In this document: positions 27,284 through 36,760 of the stretch, one piece after another
How positions within the stretch are numbered: position 1 is the first letter of the stretch
How the letters are laid out: each line of letters starts with the position of its first letter
Assembly: GCF_016495725.1 (NCBI RefSeq)
Contig: NZ_CP054705.1
Coordinates: 4,449,311-4,513,310 of the forward strand
Length of the DNA stretch: 64,000 nucleotides
From: Salicibibacter cibarius
GTDB taxonomy: Bacteria > Bacillota > Bacilli > Bacillales > Marinococcaceae
Reading direction: 5' to 3'
Made by a program: the position numbers and the translations under genes
The notes under the pieces: model-generated
Told to the model about the DNA's origin: nothing
The model's database searches: none
Seen by the model: only the letters and a program-made list of their open reading frames with translations

Positions 27284-28645
27284 TTAAGCACCTGGCGGCG
27301 CTACACTTTCCTCGTGCTTTCGATCGAGGTTCACAAATTTATTGTATTCCTTAATAAATGCCAGTTCCACGTTCCCGACCGGTCCGTTCCTTTGTTTTGA
27401 TATGATGATTTCGATGATGTTTTGATTCTCCGCTTCTTGATCGTAGTAATCTTCCCTGTATAAAAAAGCAACAATATCCGCATCCTGCTCGATACTCCCC
27501 GACTCCCGCAAATCCGACATCATCGGGCGTTTATCCTGTCTTGACTCCACACCCCGGGAAAGTTGGGAGAGGGCTATCACAGGGACGTTTAACTCGCGTG
27601 CGATCGCTTTAAGGTTCCGCGAGATCTCCGATACTTCTTGTTGCCTGCTCTCGGTTCCCCGTCCCTGAATGAGTTGCAAGTAATCAATCATAACCATGCC
27701 AAGGCCTTTTTCCTGTTGCAAACGCCGGCATTTCGAACGGATATCGGCAACTTTAATGCCGGGAGAATCATCAATATAAACGCCTGCACGTGAAAGGGTT
27801 CCCATTGCCATGGCTAATTTTTCCCAATCTTCTTCAAACAATTGACCGGTACGAAGACGGGCACCGTCAATATTCCCCTCTGCGCACAACATCCGCTGCA
27901 CGAGTTGGGTCGCGCCCATTTCTAGGCTAAAGATCGCCACATTTTCATCCGTTTTCGTCGCGATGTTTTGCGTGATGTTCAAAGCGAAAGCCGTTTTTCC
28001 CATGGAAGGACGCGCGGCAACAATAATTAAATCGCTGTTTTGAAAACCGGCGGTCATGCGATCCAGTTCCTGAAAACCGCTCGCGACTCCGGTGAGGGCG
28101 TCGCCGCGGCTTTGCAACATTTCAATGTTATCGTACGTCTCCATCAACACTTCTTTGATGGACAAAAAAGACCCGGATGTCCGTCGATTCGAAACCTCCA
28201 TGATCATCCGTTCCGCTTCGCCAAGTACTGCATCCACTTCTTGCTCTTCCGTATAACCTTCGGAAACAATCGAGGTTGCCGCCCGGATCAAACGCCGCAA
28301 AAGCGCTTTTTCCTCAATGATTTGCGAATAATACCCTACATTTGCCGCTGTCGGAACAGCATTGGCCAGATCGGTAAGATAGGAAATTCCACCGGCTTCT
28401 TCCAACCATTCATGATCTTGCAACTGTGACGTCACCGTAACAAGATCAACAGGCTCTGCCTTTTCCGAAAGATCGGTCATCACCCGAAAAATCCGTTGAT
28501 GGGACGCTCGGTAAAAATCTTCGGGTCTTAAACGTTCCGTGGCGGTGATAAGGGACTCTTCTTCAAGAAAAATAGCCCCTAATACCGCTTGCTCAGCTGC
28601 TATATTTTGTGGCGGCGTACGTTCGCCGCTTAAAACATCACTCAT
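27284..28645 (-). CDS. dnaB: Replicative DNA helicase (DnaB type)
   Basis: 453 residues (called DnaC in B. subtilis). Hexameric 5'-3' helicase of the replication fork. The N-terminal collar begins PPQNIAAEQAVLGAIF; Walker A ARPSMGKTAFAL, Walker B VMIDYLQLI, and the DnaB motifs QLSRGVESR and DLRESGSIEQDAD follow. ATG 28645 is preferred over GTG 28648, with GGAGG nearby. It is 30 bases downstream of rplI. Confidence 0.96.
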   Translation of the reverse strand: MSDVLSGERTPPQNIAAEQAVLGAIFLEEESLITATERLRPEDFYRASHQRIFRVMTDLSEKAEPVDLVTVTSQLQDHEWLEEAGGISYLTDLANAVPTAANVGYYSQIIEEKALLRRLIRAATSIVSEGYTEEQEVDAVLGEAERMIMEVSNRRTSGSFLSIKEVLMETYDNIEMLQSRGDALTGVASGFQELDRMTAGFQNSDLIIVAARPSMGKTAFALNITQNIATKTDENVAIFSLEMGATQLVQRMLCAEGNIDGARLRTGQLFEEDWEKLAMAMGTLSRAGVYIDDSPGIKVADIRSKCRRLQQEKGLGMVMIDYLQLIQGRGTESRQQEVSEISRNLKAIARELNVPVIALSQLSRGVESRQDKRPMMSDLRESGSIEQDADIVAFLYREDYYDQEAENQNIIEIIISKQRNGPVGNVELAFIKEYNKFVNLDRKHEESVAPPGA

Positions 28646-28674
28646 CACACGGCCTCCTTTCCCCGTCCATGTGT

Positions 28675-29121
28675 TTAGTTTTGCTCTTTAACATGAATGT
28701 CAACCGTGGCAATCACTTGCGGATGAATTTTAATCCCGACTTTTGTTACCCCCAGCGTTCGGATTGGATCCTTTAAATCGATTTTACGTTTGTCTATTTC
28801 AAATCCTTGTTGCTTGAGGGCTTCCGTAATCTGTTTTGTAGAGACGGCACCGAAAAGACGGCCGCCTTGTCCGGCTTTGGCCAAAATCTCAACTGTCGTC
28901 TCTTCAAGTTCTTGTTTTTTTTCCTTGGCTTCTTCCAACGCTTGCTGTTCTTTTCGTTCATCGCTCGCTTGTTTCTTTTCCAGTTCTTTTATATTGGATT
29001 TTGTCGCTTCGACAGCAAGCTGATTCGGAAAAAGATAGTTTCGAAAATAGCCTTCCGATACATCTTTAACTTCCCCTTTTTTGCCTTTGCCCTTTACATC
29101 TTTTTGGAAAATAACTTTCAT
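28675..29121 (-). CDS. rplI: Ribosomal protein bL9
   Basis: 148 residues, full length. The N-terminal domain [20 protein letters not shown] is linked by a long Lys/Glu helix to the C-terminal RNA-binding domain ([16 protein letters not shown]). Binds 23S rRNA. Its start overlaps the gdpP stop by 4 bases, with GGAGG inside the gdpP end, so translation is coupled. Confidence 0.97.
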   Translation of the reverse strand: MKVIFQKDVKGKGKKGEVKDVSEGYFRNYLFPNQLAVEATKSNIKELEKKQASDERKEQQALEEAKEKKQELEETTVEILAKAGQGGRLFGAVSTKQITEALKQQGFEIDKRKIDLKDPIRTLGVTKVGIKIHPQVIATVDIHVKEQN

Positions 29122-31088
29122 CCTGCGTTTCCTCCTTCCAAATATTCGTTAATCGCCGTTTGCAGACGGTCCTCAACCTCATGAAGCGAAACGTCGTTCA
29201 ATTGCACGGCTGCATTGGTTGAATGTCCGCCGCCCCCCAATTGTTCCATAATGATCTGAACGTTCACGTCCCCTAGAGAACGGGCACTAATGCTGATGCG
29301 ATCGTCTTTGAGTGACGAAATGACAAACGAGCCTTTAACACCGTTCATCGTAAGCAACGTATCCGCTGCTTGCGCAATCAACACCTGGTGATAGGATTCA
29401 CCTTCTTCGCTGCAAGCGATCGCCATTCCGGCCTGATAAAGATAAGCCTTCTGGATGAGCCGGGAACGTTGAATATATTGATCAAGATCCTCTTTTAGCA
29501 AAAGCTGCACAGCAGTCGTATCAGCACCGTTGGCTTTCAAATAGGAAGCGGCATCAAATGTGCGGGATCCGGTGCGAATGCTGAAATTTTTCGTATCCAC
29601 CATCATCCCCGCGAGCATGGCGGTCGCTTCCAGGGCATCCATGGACACCCGATTCGGTTGATACTCCAAGAGTTCGGTGACAAGTTCGGACGCTGAAGAA
29701 GCATATGGCTCCATGTAGACGAGCGCAGGATCGTCGATAAATTCCTCCCCGCGCCGATGATGGTCGAGAACGACGACACGATGGACACGATCAAGCAACT
29801 TTGGTTCGATCACAAGCGACGGTTTATGGGTATCCACGATTACGAGCAGCGTCTGCTTTGTTAACTGTTCCAAGGATTCGCTCGGCGTTAAAAAACGCGA
29901 CCAAAGATATTCATGCTGTTCAACTTCATTCATCAGTTTGTGAACATCCGGACTCACTTCATTCGGATCCACAACGATGTAAGCATCCTTTTCATTCACT
30001 TCAGCGACTTTTAAAACACCAAGCCCTGATCCGATTGCGTCCATATCCGGATTTTTATGGCCCATGACAATCACTTGATCGCTTTCGAGCACGAAATCCC
30101 GCAATGCGTGGGAAATGACACGGGCACGTACCCGCGTTCGTTTTTCGACCGCATTGGTTTTTCCGCCGTAAAAGCGCACTTGTCCGTTCTTTTCCTTAAT
30201 AACCACTTGATCTCCGCCCCGGCCAAGCGCCAAATCCAAACTCGATTGGGCAAGCGCCCCCAATTCCCGCGGCGTCCTTTCTCCGCTACCGATGCCTATA
30301 CTAAGCGTAAGCGCCACTTTTTCCTTCATGGTCACTTCCCGAATATCATCAATGATTTGAAAACGATTATTTTCAATCTCTTGAAGCGTTCTATAGTTCA
30401 AGAAAGCGATAAAACGGTCATCTGCAACACTGCGCAAGAAGATGCCATAATCGTTGGCCCACTGGTTGATTTCGGAAAGTACGCCTCCCCTTAAACGGCT
30501 CGTCACCTGATCTTCCAACCCCTGTGTCACATCATCATAATTATCCAGTAAAATGTGGGCGATCACCGGTTGTTCTTCATTGTATAAATCGCGCGTCTCA
30601 ACGGTTTCCGTCATATCAAAAAAATACAAAAGACGTTCATTCGCACGTTCATACACATAATGTTCTCGGCCATTTAATTGCAACCGGTGTTCCGTATTAT
30701 TGTTTTGGATTAACGCTGGAAGGTCATCGGAAAGAACAGCAAGCGACTTGCCGATGTATTCATTCGGTAAATAGGACAACAAGTATGGGTTCGTCCATTG
30801 TATCGTTTCATTTTGATCGTACAATAAGATACCGACGGGAAAATTCGCTACCGCTGCTTCTCCGGCACGGTTAACCCGGTGGCTCAACCTCGAAATATAT
30901 TTTTTTATATCCGATTCCATTCGTTTGTGTATATGATAGGCAAGGTAAGTTAACCCGATTAAAACGACAAAACCAAACACGCCAAGTTGCCAATGAAAAA
31001 CGAAAAGCGTGATATTCATCAATAACGCAACGATAAAAACGAGCAATATGGGGTAATCATACCAGTGCTTTCTTAAAAAATTAGGCAT
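29118..31088 (-). CDS. gdpP: Cyclic-di-AMP phosphodiesterase GdpP
   Basis: 656 residues. Two membrane helices (about 13-55), a degenerate PAS domain (about 70-150), a degenerate GGDEF domain (about 165-300), then DHH-DHHA1 with [33 protein letters not shown] and the end [10 protein letters not shown]. It cleaves c-di-AMP and so affects osmotic and cell-wall homeostasis. GGGGTTGAG precedes the ATG. In the yybS-gdpP-rplI-dnaB operon. Confidence 0.96.
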   Translation of the reverse strand: MPNFLRKHWYDYPILLVFIVALLMNITLFVFHWQLGVFGFVVLIGLTYLAYHIHKRMESDIKKYISRLSHRVNRAGEAAVANFPVGILLYDQNETIQWTNPYLLSYLPNEYIGKSLAVLSDDLPALIQNNNTEHRLQLNGREHYVYERANERLLYFFDMTETVETRDLYNEEQPVIAHILLDNYDDVTQGLEDQVTSRLRGGVLSEINQWANDYGIFLRSVADDRFIAFLNYRTLQEIENNRFQIIDDIREVTMKEKVALTLSIGIGSGERTPRELGALAQSSLDLALGRGGDQVVIKEKNGQVRFYGGKTNAVEKRTRVRARVISHALRDFVLESDQVIVMGHKNPDMDAIGSGLGVLKVAEVNEKDAYIVVDPNEVSPDVHKLMNEVEQHEYLWSRFLTPSESLEQLTKQTLLVIVDTHKPSLVIEPKLLDRVHRVVVLDHHRRGEEFIDDPALVYMEPYASSASELVTELLEYQPNRVSMDALEATAMLAGMMVDTKNFSIRTGSRTFDAASYLKANGADTTAVQLLLKEDLDQYIQRSRLIQKAYLYQAGMAIACSEEGESYHQVLIAQAADTLLTMNGVKGSFVISSLKDDRISISARSLGDVNVQIIMEQLGGGGHSTNAAVQLNDVSLHEVEDRLQTAINEYLEGGNAG

Positions 31089-31099
31089 CTGCTCAACCC

Positions 31100-32041
31100 C
31101 TATTTATCAGACTTAATCCGGTTTTTTAAATCCATTCCGATATCCAAAATCCCAAGGATTCGAACAAACACTTGGACGAGCGGAAGCATCAATCCCGGAA
31201 AAAGGATGAGGATCGGGAGTGCTCTCGTTATATTCCTCATGTATACAAATTGGAACATAACCGATGCTCCCTGTATAATCATGGCAAATTCAAGCAACGG
31301 AAAGATATTGGAGACAATCATATGCATCGTTGTTCCCTGATCTTCGATCACTGCCAACCGCATGATGATGCCTGCCAAATAGTACCAAAGAAATACTCTC
31401 GGCAACGACCACTCTCTGAGGGGCGGAAATCGATACGTCCCTCCGATCAGCCTCCGCAAAAATTGGTGGGCAATAACTTGCGTCAAAAACGCATAGCCCA
31501 CACCGGTTATGATCATGATTAAAGGTGCAATTTGCGGGATTTGCGCAATAGACTCACGATAAAACTCCAACTGTTCTTCATCCACTCCCTGATCAAAGGA
31601 AGTTAGCATTTGTTCTGCAGAATCAACAGAATCCTCCATTCCGCCTTGAAGCGCTTCAAAAGGATGAATATCAAGAATGACAACTGATCCGACAAAGAGC
31701 AGAACCAGTGTAAAAATATAGCTTAAGCTCCCCGCGAAAAGGGTTCGAAATGCAGACCTTTTTAAATGGTAACTGACACCGGCCACGTAGCCGCCCACCC
31801 CAAATAAAAGCACGAGCGGGATCGAAAAGGCCGAAGCGATTAAAAAGGCCGCGACAAAGCTGACGGCAAGGACCAGCGCCCCGGGTTTCGGGCCAAAACG
31901 AACCGTGTATATCAGGAGAGGAATGGGCAGAACCCATACGAATAATATACCTAGAACCGGTATGTAAACGGTAGCTGCCGTTAAAATTGCAAAGAGGGCA
32001 ATCATAACAGCTCCCTCGGTTATTTTTCTCGATTGATTCAT
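31100..32041 (-). CDS. yybS: DUF2232 membrane protein YybS
   Basis: 313 residues, eight or so membrane segments, an extracytoplasmic or cytoplasmic acidic loop near 150-185. DUF2232/YybS proteins always accompany gdpP in Bacilli; function unknown. The frame stays open to 32164, but GGGGGGACGG just before ATG 32041 marks the start. It is 11 bases from gdpP. Confidence 0.9.
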   Translation of the reverse strand: MNQSRKITEGAVMIALFAILTAATVYIPVLGILFVWVLPIPLLIYTVRFGPKPGALVLAVSFVAAFLIASAFSIPLVLLFGVGGYVAGVSYHLKRSAFRTLFAGSLSYIFTLVLLFVGSVVILDIHPFEALQGGMEDSVDSAEQMLTSFDQGVDEEQLEFYRESIAQIPQIAPLIMIITGVGYAFLTQVIAHQFLRRLIGGTYRFPPLREWSLPRVFLWYYLAGIIMRLAVIEDQGTTMHMIVSNIFPLLEFAMIIQGASVMFQFVYMRNITRALPILILFPGLMLPLVQVFVRILGILDIGMDLKNRIKSDK

Positions 32042-32196
32042 GCCGTCCCCCCGTCTGGATGTGAGAAGTGAGAAGTGAAAAGGTGGGTAGTGAGTAACAC
32101 CCCGTTTAGTATATTTCACTGGTTCATTGTAGCCCATACATCTACAAAAAGAAAGGACGAACATTTATCGCCGCCCTTGGCGACGGATCGTATGAA

Positions 32197-32229
32197 GAAA
32201 GAACACTGCCGGCTTCATCGGCAGTGTTC
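32197..32229 (-). terminator. Terminator of rpsF-ssb-rpsR
   Basis: On the minus strand GAACACTGCCG and CGGCAGTGTTC pair around ATGAAGC (one bulge), then TTTCTTC. Confidence 0.8.
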
Positions 32230-32239
32230 GTAAGGGGTA

Positions 32240-32467
32240 TTAATCGTCTTTTGCATATGGGAGTAACGCAGCTTGACGCGAACGTTTAATCGCGGTCGTC
32301 AATTTACGCTGATACTTCGCAGATGTTCCGGTTACCCGCCTCGGTAAAATCTTTCCCCGGTCCGAGATAAACTTCTGGAGAAGATTAACATCTTTATAAT
32401 CAATCGTCTTGATTTTATTAACGGTAAAATAACATACCTTTCTGCGCTTGCCTCTGCGGCGTGCCAT
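32240..32467 (-). CDS. rpsR: Ribosomal protein bS18
   Basis: 75 residues, basic. Typical segments: [11 protein letters not shown], the conserved [14 protein letters not shown] and [27 protein letters not shown]. It binds the 30S platform with S6. AAGGAGGGAG precedes the ATG. Third in the rpsF-ssb-rpsR operon. No zinc-type CxxC is present. Confidence 0.97.
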   Translation of the reverse strand: MARRRGKRRKVCYFTVNKIKTIDYKDVNLLQKFISDRGKILPRRVTGTSAKYQRKLTTAIKRSRQAALLPYAKDD

Positions 32468-32511
32468 AGGACTCCCTCCTTCTTTAAGTTATTTTGCATG
32501 ATGGGTAGTGT

Positions 32512-33012
32512 TTAGAATGGTAAATCGTCGTCGGAAATATCGACCGGTTTCCCGTCATTGGAGATAGGGTCTTCATTCAAATCGGCGGAGTGGCGTTGCC
32601 CTTCTTGGCCATATCCAACGTTTCCTTGGTAATTGGACGGCCCGGGAGCAGCTCCAACTCCTTGGTCGTCCCCGCCCCGATTTGCGGTAACGTTACGAGG
32701 CTCCAAAAATTGGACGCTTTCCGCTTGTATTTCAACGACATTTACACGTCGTCCTTCCCGATTTTCATAACTGCGGCTTTGAACGCGGCCGTCTACGCCT
32801 GCCTGACTTCCTTTTTTCAAGTAATTGGCGACGTTTTCCGCCTGTTTTCTCCAAACGACGCAGTTCAAAAAGTCCGCTTCCCGTTCCCCATACTGATTCG
32901 TAAATGGACGATTAACGGCGATGCCGAAATTAGCGACCGCCACCCCGTTCGGGGTGTAGCGCAATTCCGGATCACGCGTGAGACGTCCAACGAGCACGAC
33001 GCGATTAATCAT
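32512..33012 (-). CDS. ssb: Single-stranded DNA-binding protein
   Basis: 166 residues. OB fold from [21 protein letters not shown] to about 110, a Gly/Asn/Gln-rich linker, and the acidic partner-binding tail ending DISDDDLPF. It coats single-stranded DNA at forks. GGGAGGG fixes ATG 33012 rather than the upstream in-frame ATG. Confidence 0.96.
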   Translation of the reverse strand: MINRVVLVGRLTRDPELRYTPNGVAVANFGIAVNRPFTNQYGEREADFLNCVVWRKQAENVANYLKKGSQAGVDGRVQSRSYENREGRRVNVVEIQAESVQFLEPRNVTANRGGDDQGVGAAPGPSNYQGNVGYGQEGQRHSADLNEDPISNDGKPVDISDDDLPF

Positions 33013-33043
33013 TCCAAACCCTCCCATTTATTAGAAGAATGCT

Positions 33044-33331
33044 TTAATCATCATCTCGAACAACGAGCGTTCGAATAACTTCATCGGTAAGCTTTATACG
33101 ACGGTCAAACTCATTGATAGCGTCAGGGGTTGCCTGCACTTTGAGGATGACATAATACCCTTCACGGAAATCCTGAATTTCATAAGCGAGACGGCGTCTC
33201 CCTTTTTCATCAACTTCCGTTACCTCTGCACCATTATCGGAAAGAATTTGGTTGAAACGTTCAATCGTCGATTTGACTGCATCCTCTTCCAATGTCGGCC
33301 TTAAAATGTACAGAATCTCGTAGTTACGCAT
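33044..33331 (-). CDS. rpsF: Ribosomal protein bS6
   Basis: 95 residues. MRNYEILYILRPTLEEDA, the RRRLAYEIQDFREGYYVI strand region and the C-terminal VIRTLVVRDDD are typical. AAAGGAGGTG precedes ATG 33331. First gene of rpsF-ssb-rpsR. In most Bacillaceae ychF lies just upstream; here 13.7 kb of accessory DNA intervenes. Confidence 0.96.
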   Translation of the reverse strand: MRNYEILYILRPTLEEDAVKSTIERFNQILSDNGAEVTEVDEKGRRRLAYEIQDFREGYYVILKVQATPDAINEFDRRIKLTDEVIRTLVVRDDD

Positions 33332-33340
33332 GCGCGTCAC

Positions 33341-33400
33341 CTCCTTTTGGTCTTAACGGCCCCCGTCATTCCATTTACGGGAGCAAGGAGCAAAACGGGA
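33341..33400 (-). promoter_or_regulatory. Hairpin in the rpsF leader
   Basis: On the minus strand CCCGT and ACGGG pair around AAATGGAATG, about 15 bases before the ribosome binding site. Bacterial rpsF leaders often carry an S6:S18-binding structure; this could be it, but I cannot match the full consensus. The remaining bases to 33636 show nothing else. Confidence 0.3.
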
Positions 33401-33636
33401 CAAGCCCTCTATTTACTCACATTACAACATTTTAACAAGAAGAACGGCCATACACAATAGCTGAGGTAAATTTTGATTCATCTTACAACTTATAGGGATC
33501 ATACGTTTGCTTTCATGTTCATTATAGCATGATCTACTAAAGATGCAAGTGAAATTTTCGGGCAATCTTGTAAATCTATATCCTTTCATCCATAATTAAG
33601 CTAATACACCCCGTCATTAAAGGAATGAACCTGTCC

Positions 33637-36600
33637 ATGATCACCAGCAGACCGATGGCTAAAAGAAATATCTTCCTTATTATTATTTTATTTTTTTTAA
33701 TATTAACCTGTATGCGAATCGGTTGGATGATTTATCATCAACCTCCGGATCAGCCTCAGGCAGAAGATGGCATGATTGATTTAACAGAATGGAATTTTAC
33801 GGATAACGAGGCAATCACGCTTGATGGTGAATGGGAATTTTATCCAAGCGAATTCATTGCGCCGAATTCCTACGATGATCCAAATGAATCAAAGGAATAT
33901 ATTTCTGTTCCCGGTGATTGGAGCATTGTTTATGGGGATTCCCCTTATGGCTACGGAACGTATCGTTTGACCATCATTCTTCCTGAAGATGAGCTGCCAC
34001 ACCAGCTATACGGAGTGCGAATGACAGAGGTGGACAGTGCCGCCAATGTATACATTGATGGGCAATTAATGGCCGAAAAAGGCAATGTCGCTCCATCCGC
34101 GGAGCATTCGGAAGATTCCTATGCACCATTCTCTACATTGTTTCACCCAGAAAATAATCAAGTTGAATTAGTGATTCATGTTTCAAACTTCGAATCGCCT
34201 TTACAGGGCGGAATTTCTCAATCCATTCAAATCGGCACCGAAAATGCAATCGCAGCAGATAACCACACCTCGGTCACACTGCAAATGATCGTTGCGGCCA
34301 TTTTTTTATTACATAGTGTGTACGCATTCAGCATCTATTTTATGGGCAGAGGGAAATATCAAAAAGAAATTCTGTTTTTCGGCATCATGTTATTATTACA
34401 TGGTTTTATGATTTTAATCGATGATGATGTTGCCCTCTATTTACCGATTGATGGTTCAGCACACTCGAAACTATTAGTCTTTTTATCCGCCAGTACATTG
34501 GTTAGTTTACTTATCTTTATCAAGCATTTTTTTCAAATTAAGTCACGTTTTTATTTATTGCTTTTACTATTATACGGACTTACCGTCATCAGTGTACTCA
34601 TCATTCCGTTTCATCATTATGGCTATACATTAGGCATACTTTTTGTATTTGAAACGTTGGTTACTTTGTTTTTATTTGTTGAAACAATACGAGCGATTCG
34701 AACCCATTCTTCAGAAGCTATTTTTATATTGTTATTCATCGCGAGCTATGCATCGAACCAGTTTTGGGGTGCCTTAATCGTCGTGCAAATAGTTGACATC
34801 CCGTACTACCCATTTGATTTTCTTCTAACCATTGTGATGATTGCTTTACTCTTATTTAACCGCCACATACAGATGGCGAAATTGAATGAACAACAAACAG
34901 AAGAGCTTCAGAAAGCTGACGAGAAGAAAGACGAATTCTTAGCCAACACCGCACATGAATTACGCAACCCATTGCACGGCGTCATGAATATCGCACAAAC
35001 CGTATTAGATGATAAAGACGAACATTTATCTGATAAAAATAGGGAGAATTTGAACTTACTCATTAATGTTGGCAGGCGAATGTCATTTACGCTTAATGAT
35101 CTGCTTGATGTTACACGTCTGCAAGAGCATCGTATCGAGCTACAAAGGAAAACAATAAACATTCGTAAAGTTGCCCGAGGCGTTTTGGATATGGTTCATT
35201 TTATGACAGAAGAAAAGGAACTTCAATTTCAGCTGGATATCCCTCGTTCTTTTCCTAAAGTCAACGCAGATGAGAATCGCCTCATTCAAATTTTGTTTAA
35301 TTTGCTTCATAATGCAGTTAAATACACGAATAGCGGGGAAATAACTGTATCTGCCAGTTATAAAAATAAAATGGCTATGATTGATGTGAAGGATACCGGT
35401 GTTGGCATGAGCAAGGAAATGTTAAATAAAGTTTTCCAGTCTTACGAACAGGAAGATAGCGGGGCTACATCTATAGATGGTGGTTTTGGCTTGGGACTGA
35501 GCATTTGCAAACAATTGGTTGAGTTGCATGGCGGAAAAATTTCTGCGAAATCAACTGTCGGTAAAGGCACTATTTTCTCTTTCACGCTGCCGTTAGCCAA
35601 TCGCCATTACGGCAAAATCAATCATAAGTCTGAAGCAGCTGCTTCCATTGATATTACAGATGAATTCCATATGATGGATGCTACAACGCCGGTTTCCGAT
35701 AATAGGGAACGAAGAGATGACAAAGCGAGAATACTAATCGTGGATGATGACCCTGTGAATATAAGGGTTTTGAGAACCATGCTAGCTTCTGATTATAAAG
35801 TCATTACCGCAACAAGCGGACAAAAAGCATTAGACCTCATCGATGACGGAGGAATCGATTTAATTATCTCTGATGTGATGATGCCCTATATGTCGGGTTA
35901 TGAACTAACTCGCATCATCCGCAATCAATTCACGATTTCCGAGTTACCTATTTTGTTACTAACTGCACGTTACCAGCTTGAAGATATTAATACCGCCTTC
36001 CTCGCGGGCGCCAATGATTACATTGTAAAACCTGTGGATGCATTAGAAGTGAAGGCACGTGTAAGAGCATTAACAAATCTAAAAAGATCCATCAAGGAGC
36101 AGCTTCACTTAGAAGCGGCTTGGCTCCAATCTCAAATCCAGCCGCATTTCTTATTTAATACATTAAATACGATTGCTTCGCTCAGTGAAATGGATACGGA
36201 TAGGATGATCAAGCTCCTGAATGAGTTTGGCAATTACTTGCGAAGAAGCTTTGATGTCAATAACGCCGAATCCCTTACCTCATTTGAGAGCGAGTTGGAT
36301 CTAACAAAATCCTATTTGTACATTGAAAAAGAACGGTTTGGGGATCGATTGAACATTAAATGGACCATTGAAAACGGCGTTGATTTTCATCTTCCGCCTT
36401 TAACGATCCAGCCCCTTGTAGAAAATGCAGTCAGGCATGGTGTGCTTAAAAAAAGCAACGGGGGCGCAGTCACTATACAGGTGACGGACCGGAACACTCA
36501 TTTTGAAATCGCGGTTATGGATGAAGGAGTAGGAATGGAACAAGGGGAGATTCGTAAAATACTCGATGAGCATCCTCATCATTTAAATGGAATTGGCGTA

Positions 36601-36708
36601 GCAAATACCAACCAACGATTAAAAAAGATGTATGGAAAGGGATTGGAAATTGAAAGTGAGCCTGGCAGCGGCACAACGGTGAGATTTCAAATCCCGAAAA
36701 ATAAATGA
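33637..36708 (+). CDS. Hybrid sensor histidine kinase with 7TM and double kinase modules
   Basis: About 1023 residues. Order: N-terminal helix, extracytoplasmic DISM-type jelly roll (about 45-205), seven membrane helices (about 215-410), HisKA with His near 440 in ANTAHELRNPLHG, HATPase (LHNAVKYTNSGE, GFGLGLSICKQL), a receiver domain (LIVDDDPVNIRVL, Asp in LIISDVMMP), then a LytS-type kinase (QIQPHFLFNTLN) with its own HATPase (QPLVENAVRHG, GIGVANTNQRL). It probably senses a surface signal and drives the receiver-BTAD regulator at 43.5 kb. More AT-rich than the neighbours. The start is uncertain: ATG 33637 has AAAGGA 12 bases upstream; ATG 33625 is in frame but too close. Confidence 0.85.
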   Translation: MITSRPMAKRNIFLIIILFFLILTCMRIGWMIYHQPPDQPQAEDGMIDLTEWNFTDNEAITLDGEWEFYPSEFIAPNSYDDPNESKEYISVPGDWSIVYGDSPYGYGTYRLTIILPEDELPHQLYGVRMTEVDSAANVYIDGQLMAEKGNVAPSAEHSEDSYAPFSTLFHPENNQVELVIHVSNFESPLQGGISQSIQIGTENAIAADNHTSVTLQMIVAAIFLLHSVYAFSIYFMGRGKYQKEILFFGIMLLLHGFMILIDDDVALYLPIDGSAHSKLLVFLSASTLVSLLIFIKHFFQIKSRFYLLLLLLYGLTVISVLIIPFHHYGYTLGILFVFETLVTLFLFVETIRAIRTHSSEAIFILLFIASYASNQFWGALIVVQIVDIPYYPFDFLLTIVMIALLLFNRHIQMAKLNEQQTEELQKADEKKDEFLANTAHELRNPLHGVMNIAQTVLDDKDEHLSDKNRENLNLLINVGRRMSFTLNDLLDVTRLQEHRIELQRKTINIRKVARGVLDMVHFMTEEKELQFQLDIPRSFPKVNADENRLIQILFNLLHNAVKYTNSGEITVSASYKNKMAMIDVKDTGVGMSKEMLNKVFQSYEQEDSGATSIDGGFGLGLSICKQLVELHGGKISAKSTVGKGTIFSFTLPLANRHYGKINHKSEAAASIDITDEFHMMDATTPVSDNRERRDDKARILIVDDDPVNIRVLRTMLASDYKVITATSGQKALDLIDDGGIDLIISDVMMPYMSGYELTRIIRNQFTISELPILLLTARYQLEDINTAFLAGANDYIVKPVDALEVKARVRALTNLKRSIKEQLHLEAAWLQSQIQPHFLFNTLNTIASLSEMDTDRMIKLLNEFGNYLRRSFDVNNAESLTSFESELDLTKSYLYIEKERFGDRLNIKWTIENGVDFHLPPLTIQPLVENAVRHGVLKKSNGGAVTIQVTDRNTHFEIAVMDEGVGMEQGEIRKILDEHPHHLNGIGVANTNQRLKKMYGKGLEIESEPGSGTTVRFQIPKNK

Positions 36709-36750
36709 AAAAAAGCTTTCATATACGTTTATGTATATGAAAGCTTTTTG
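36709..36750. terminator. Bidirectional terminator between kinase and adhesin genes
   Basis: AAAAAGCTTTCATATA and TATATGAAAGCTTTTT pair around CGTTTATG; both strands end in a T run. It serves the convergent kinase and adhesin genes. Confidence 0.9.
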
Positions 36751-36760
36751 TTACATGAGC

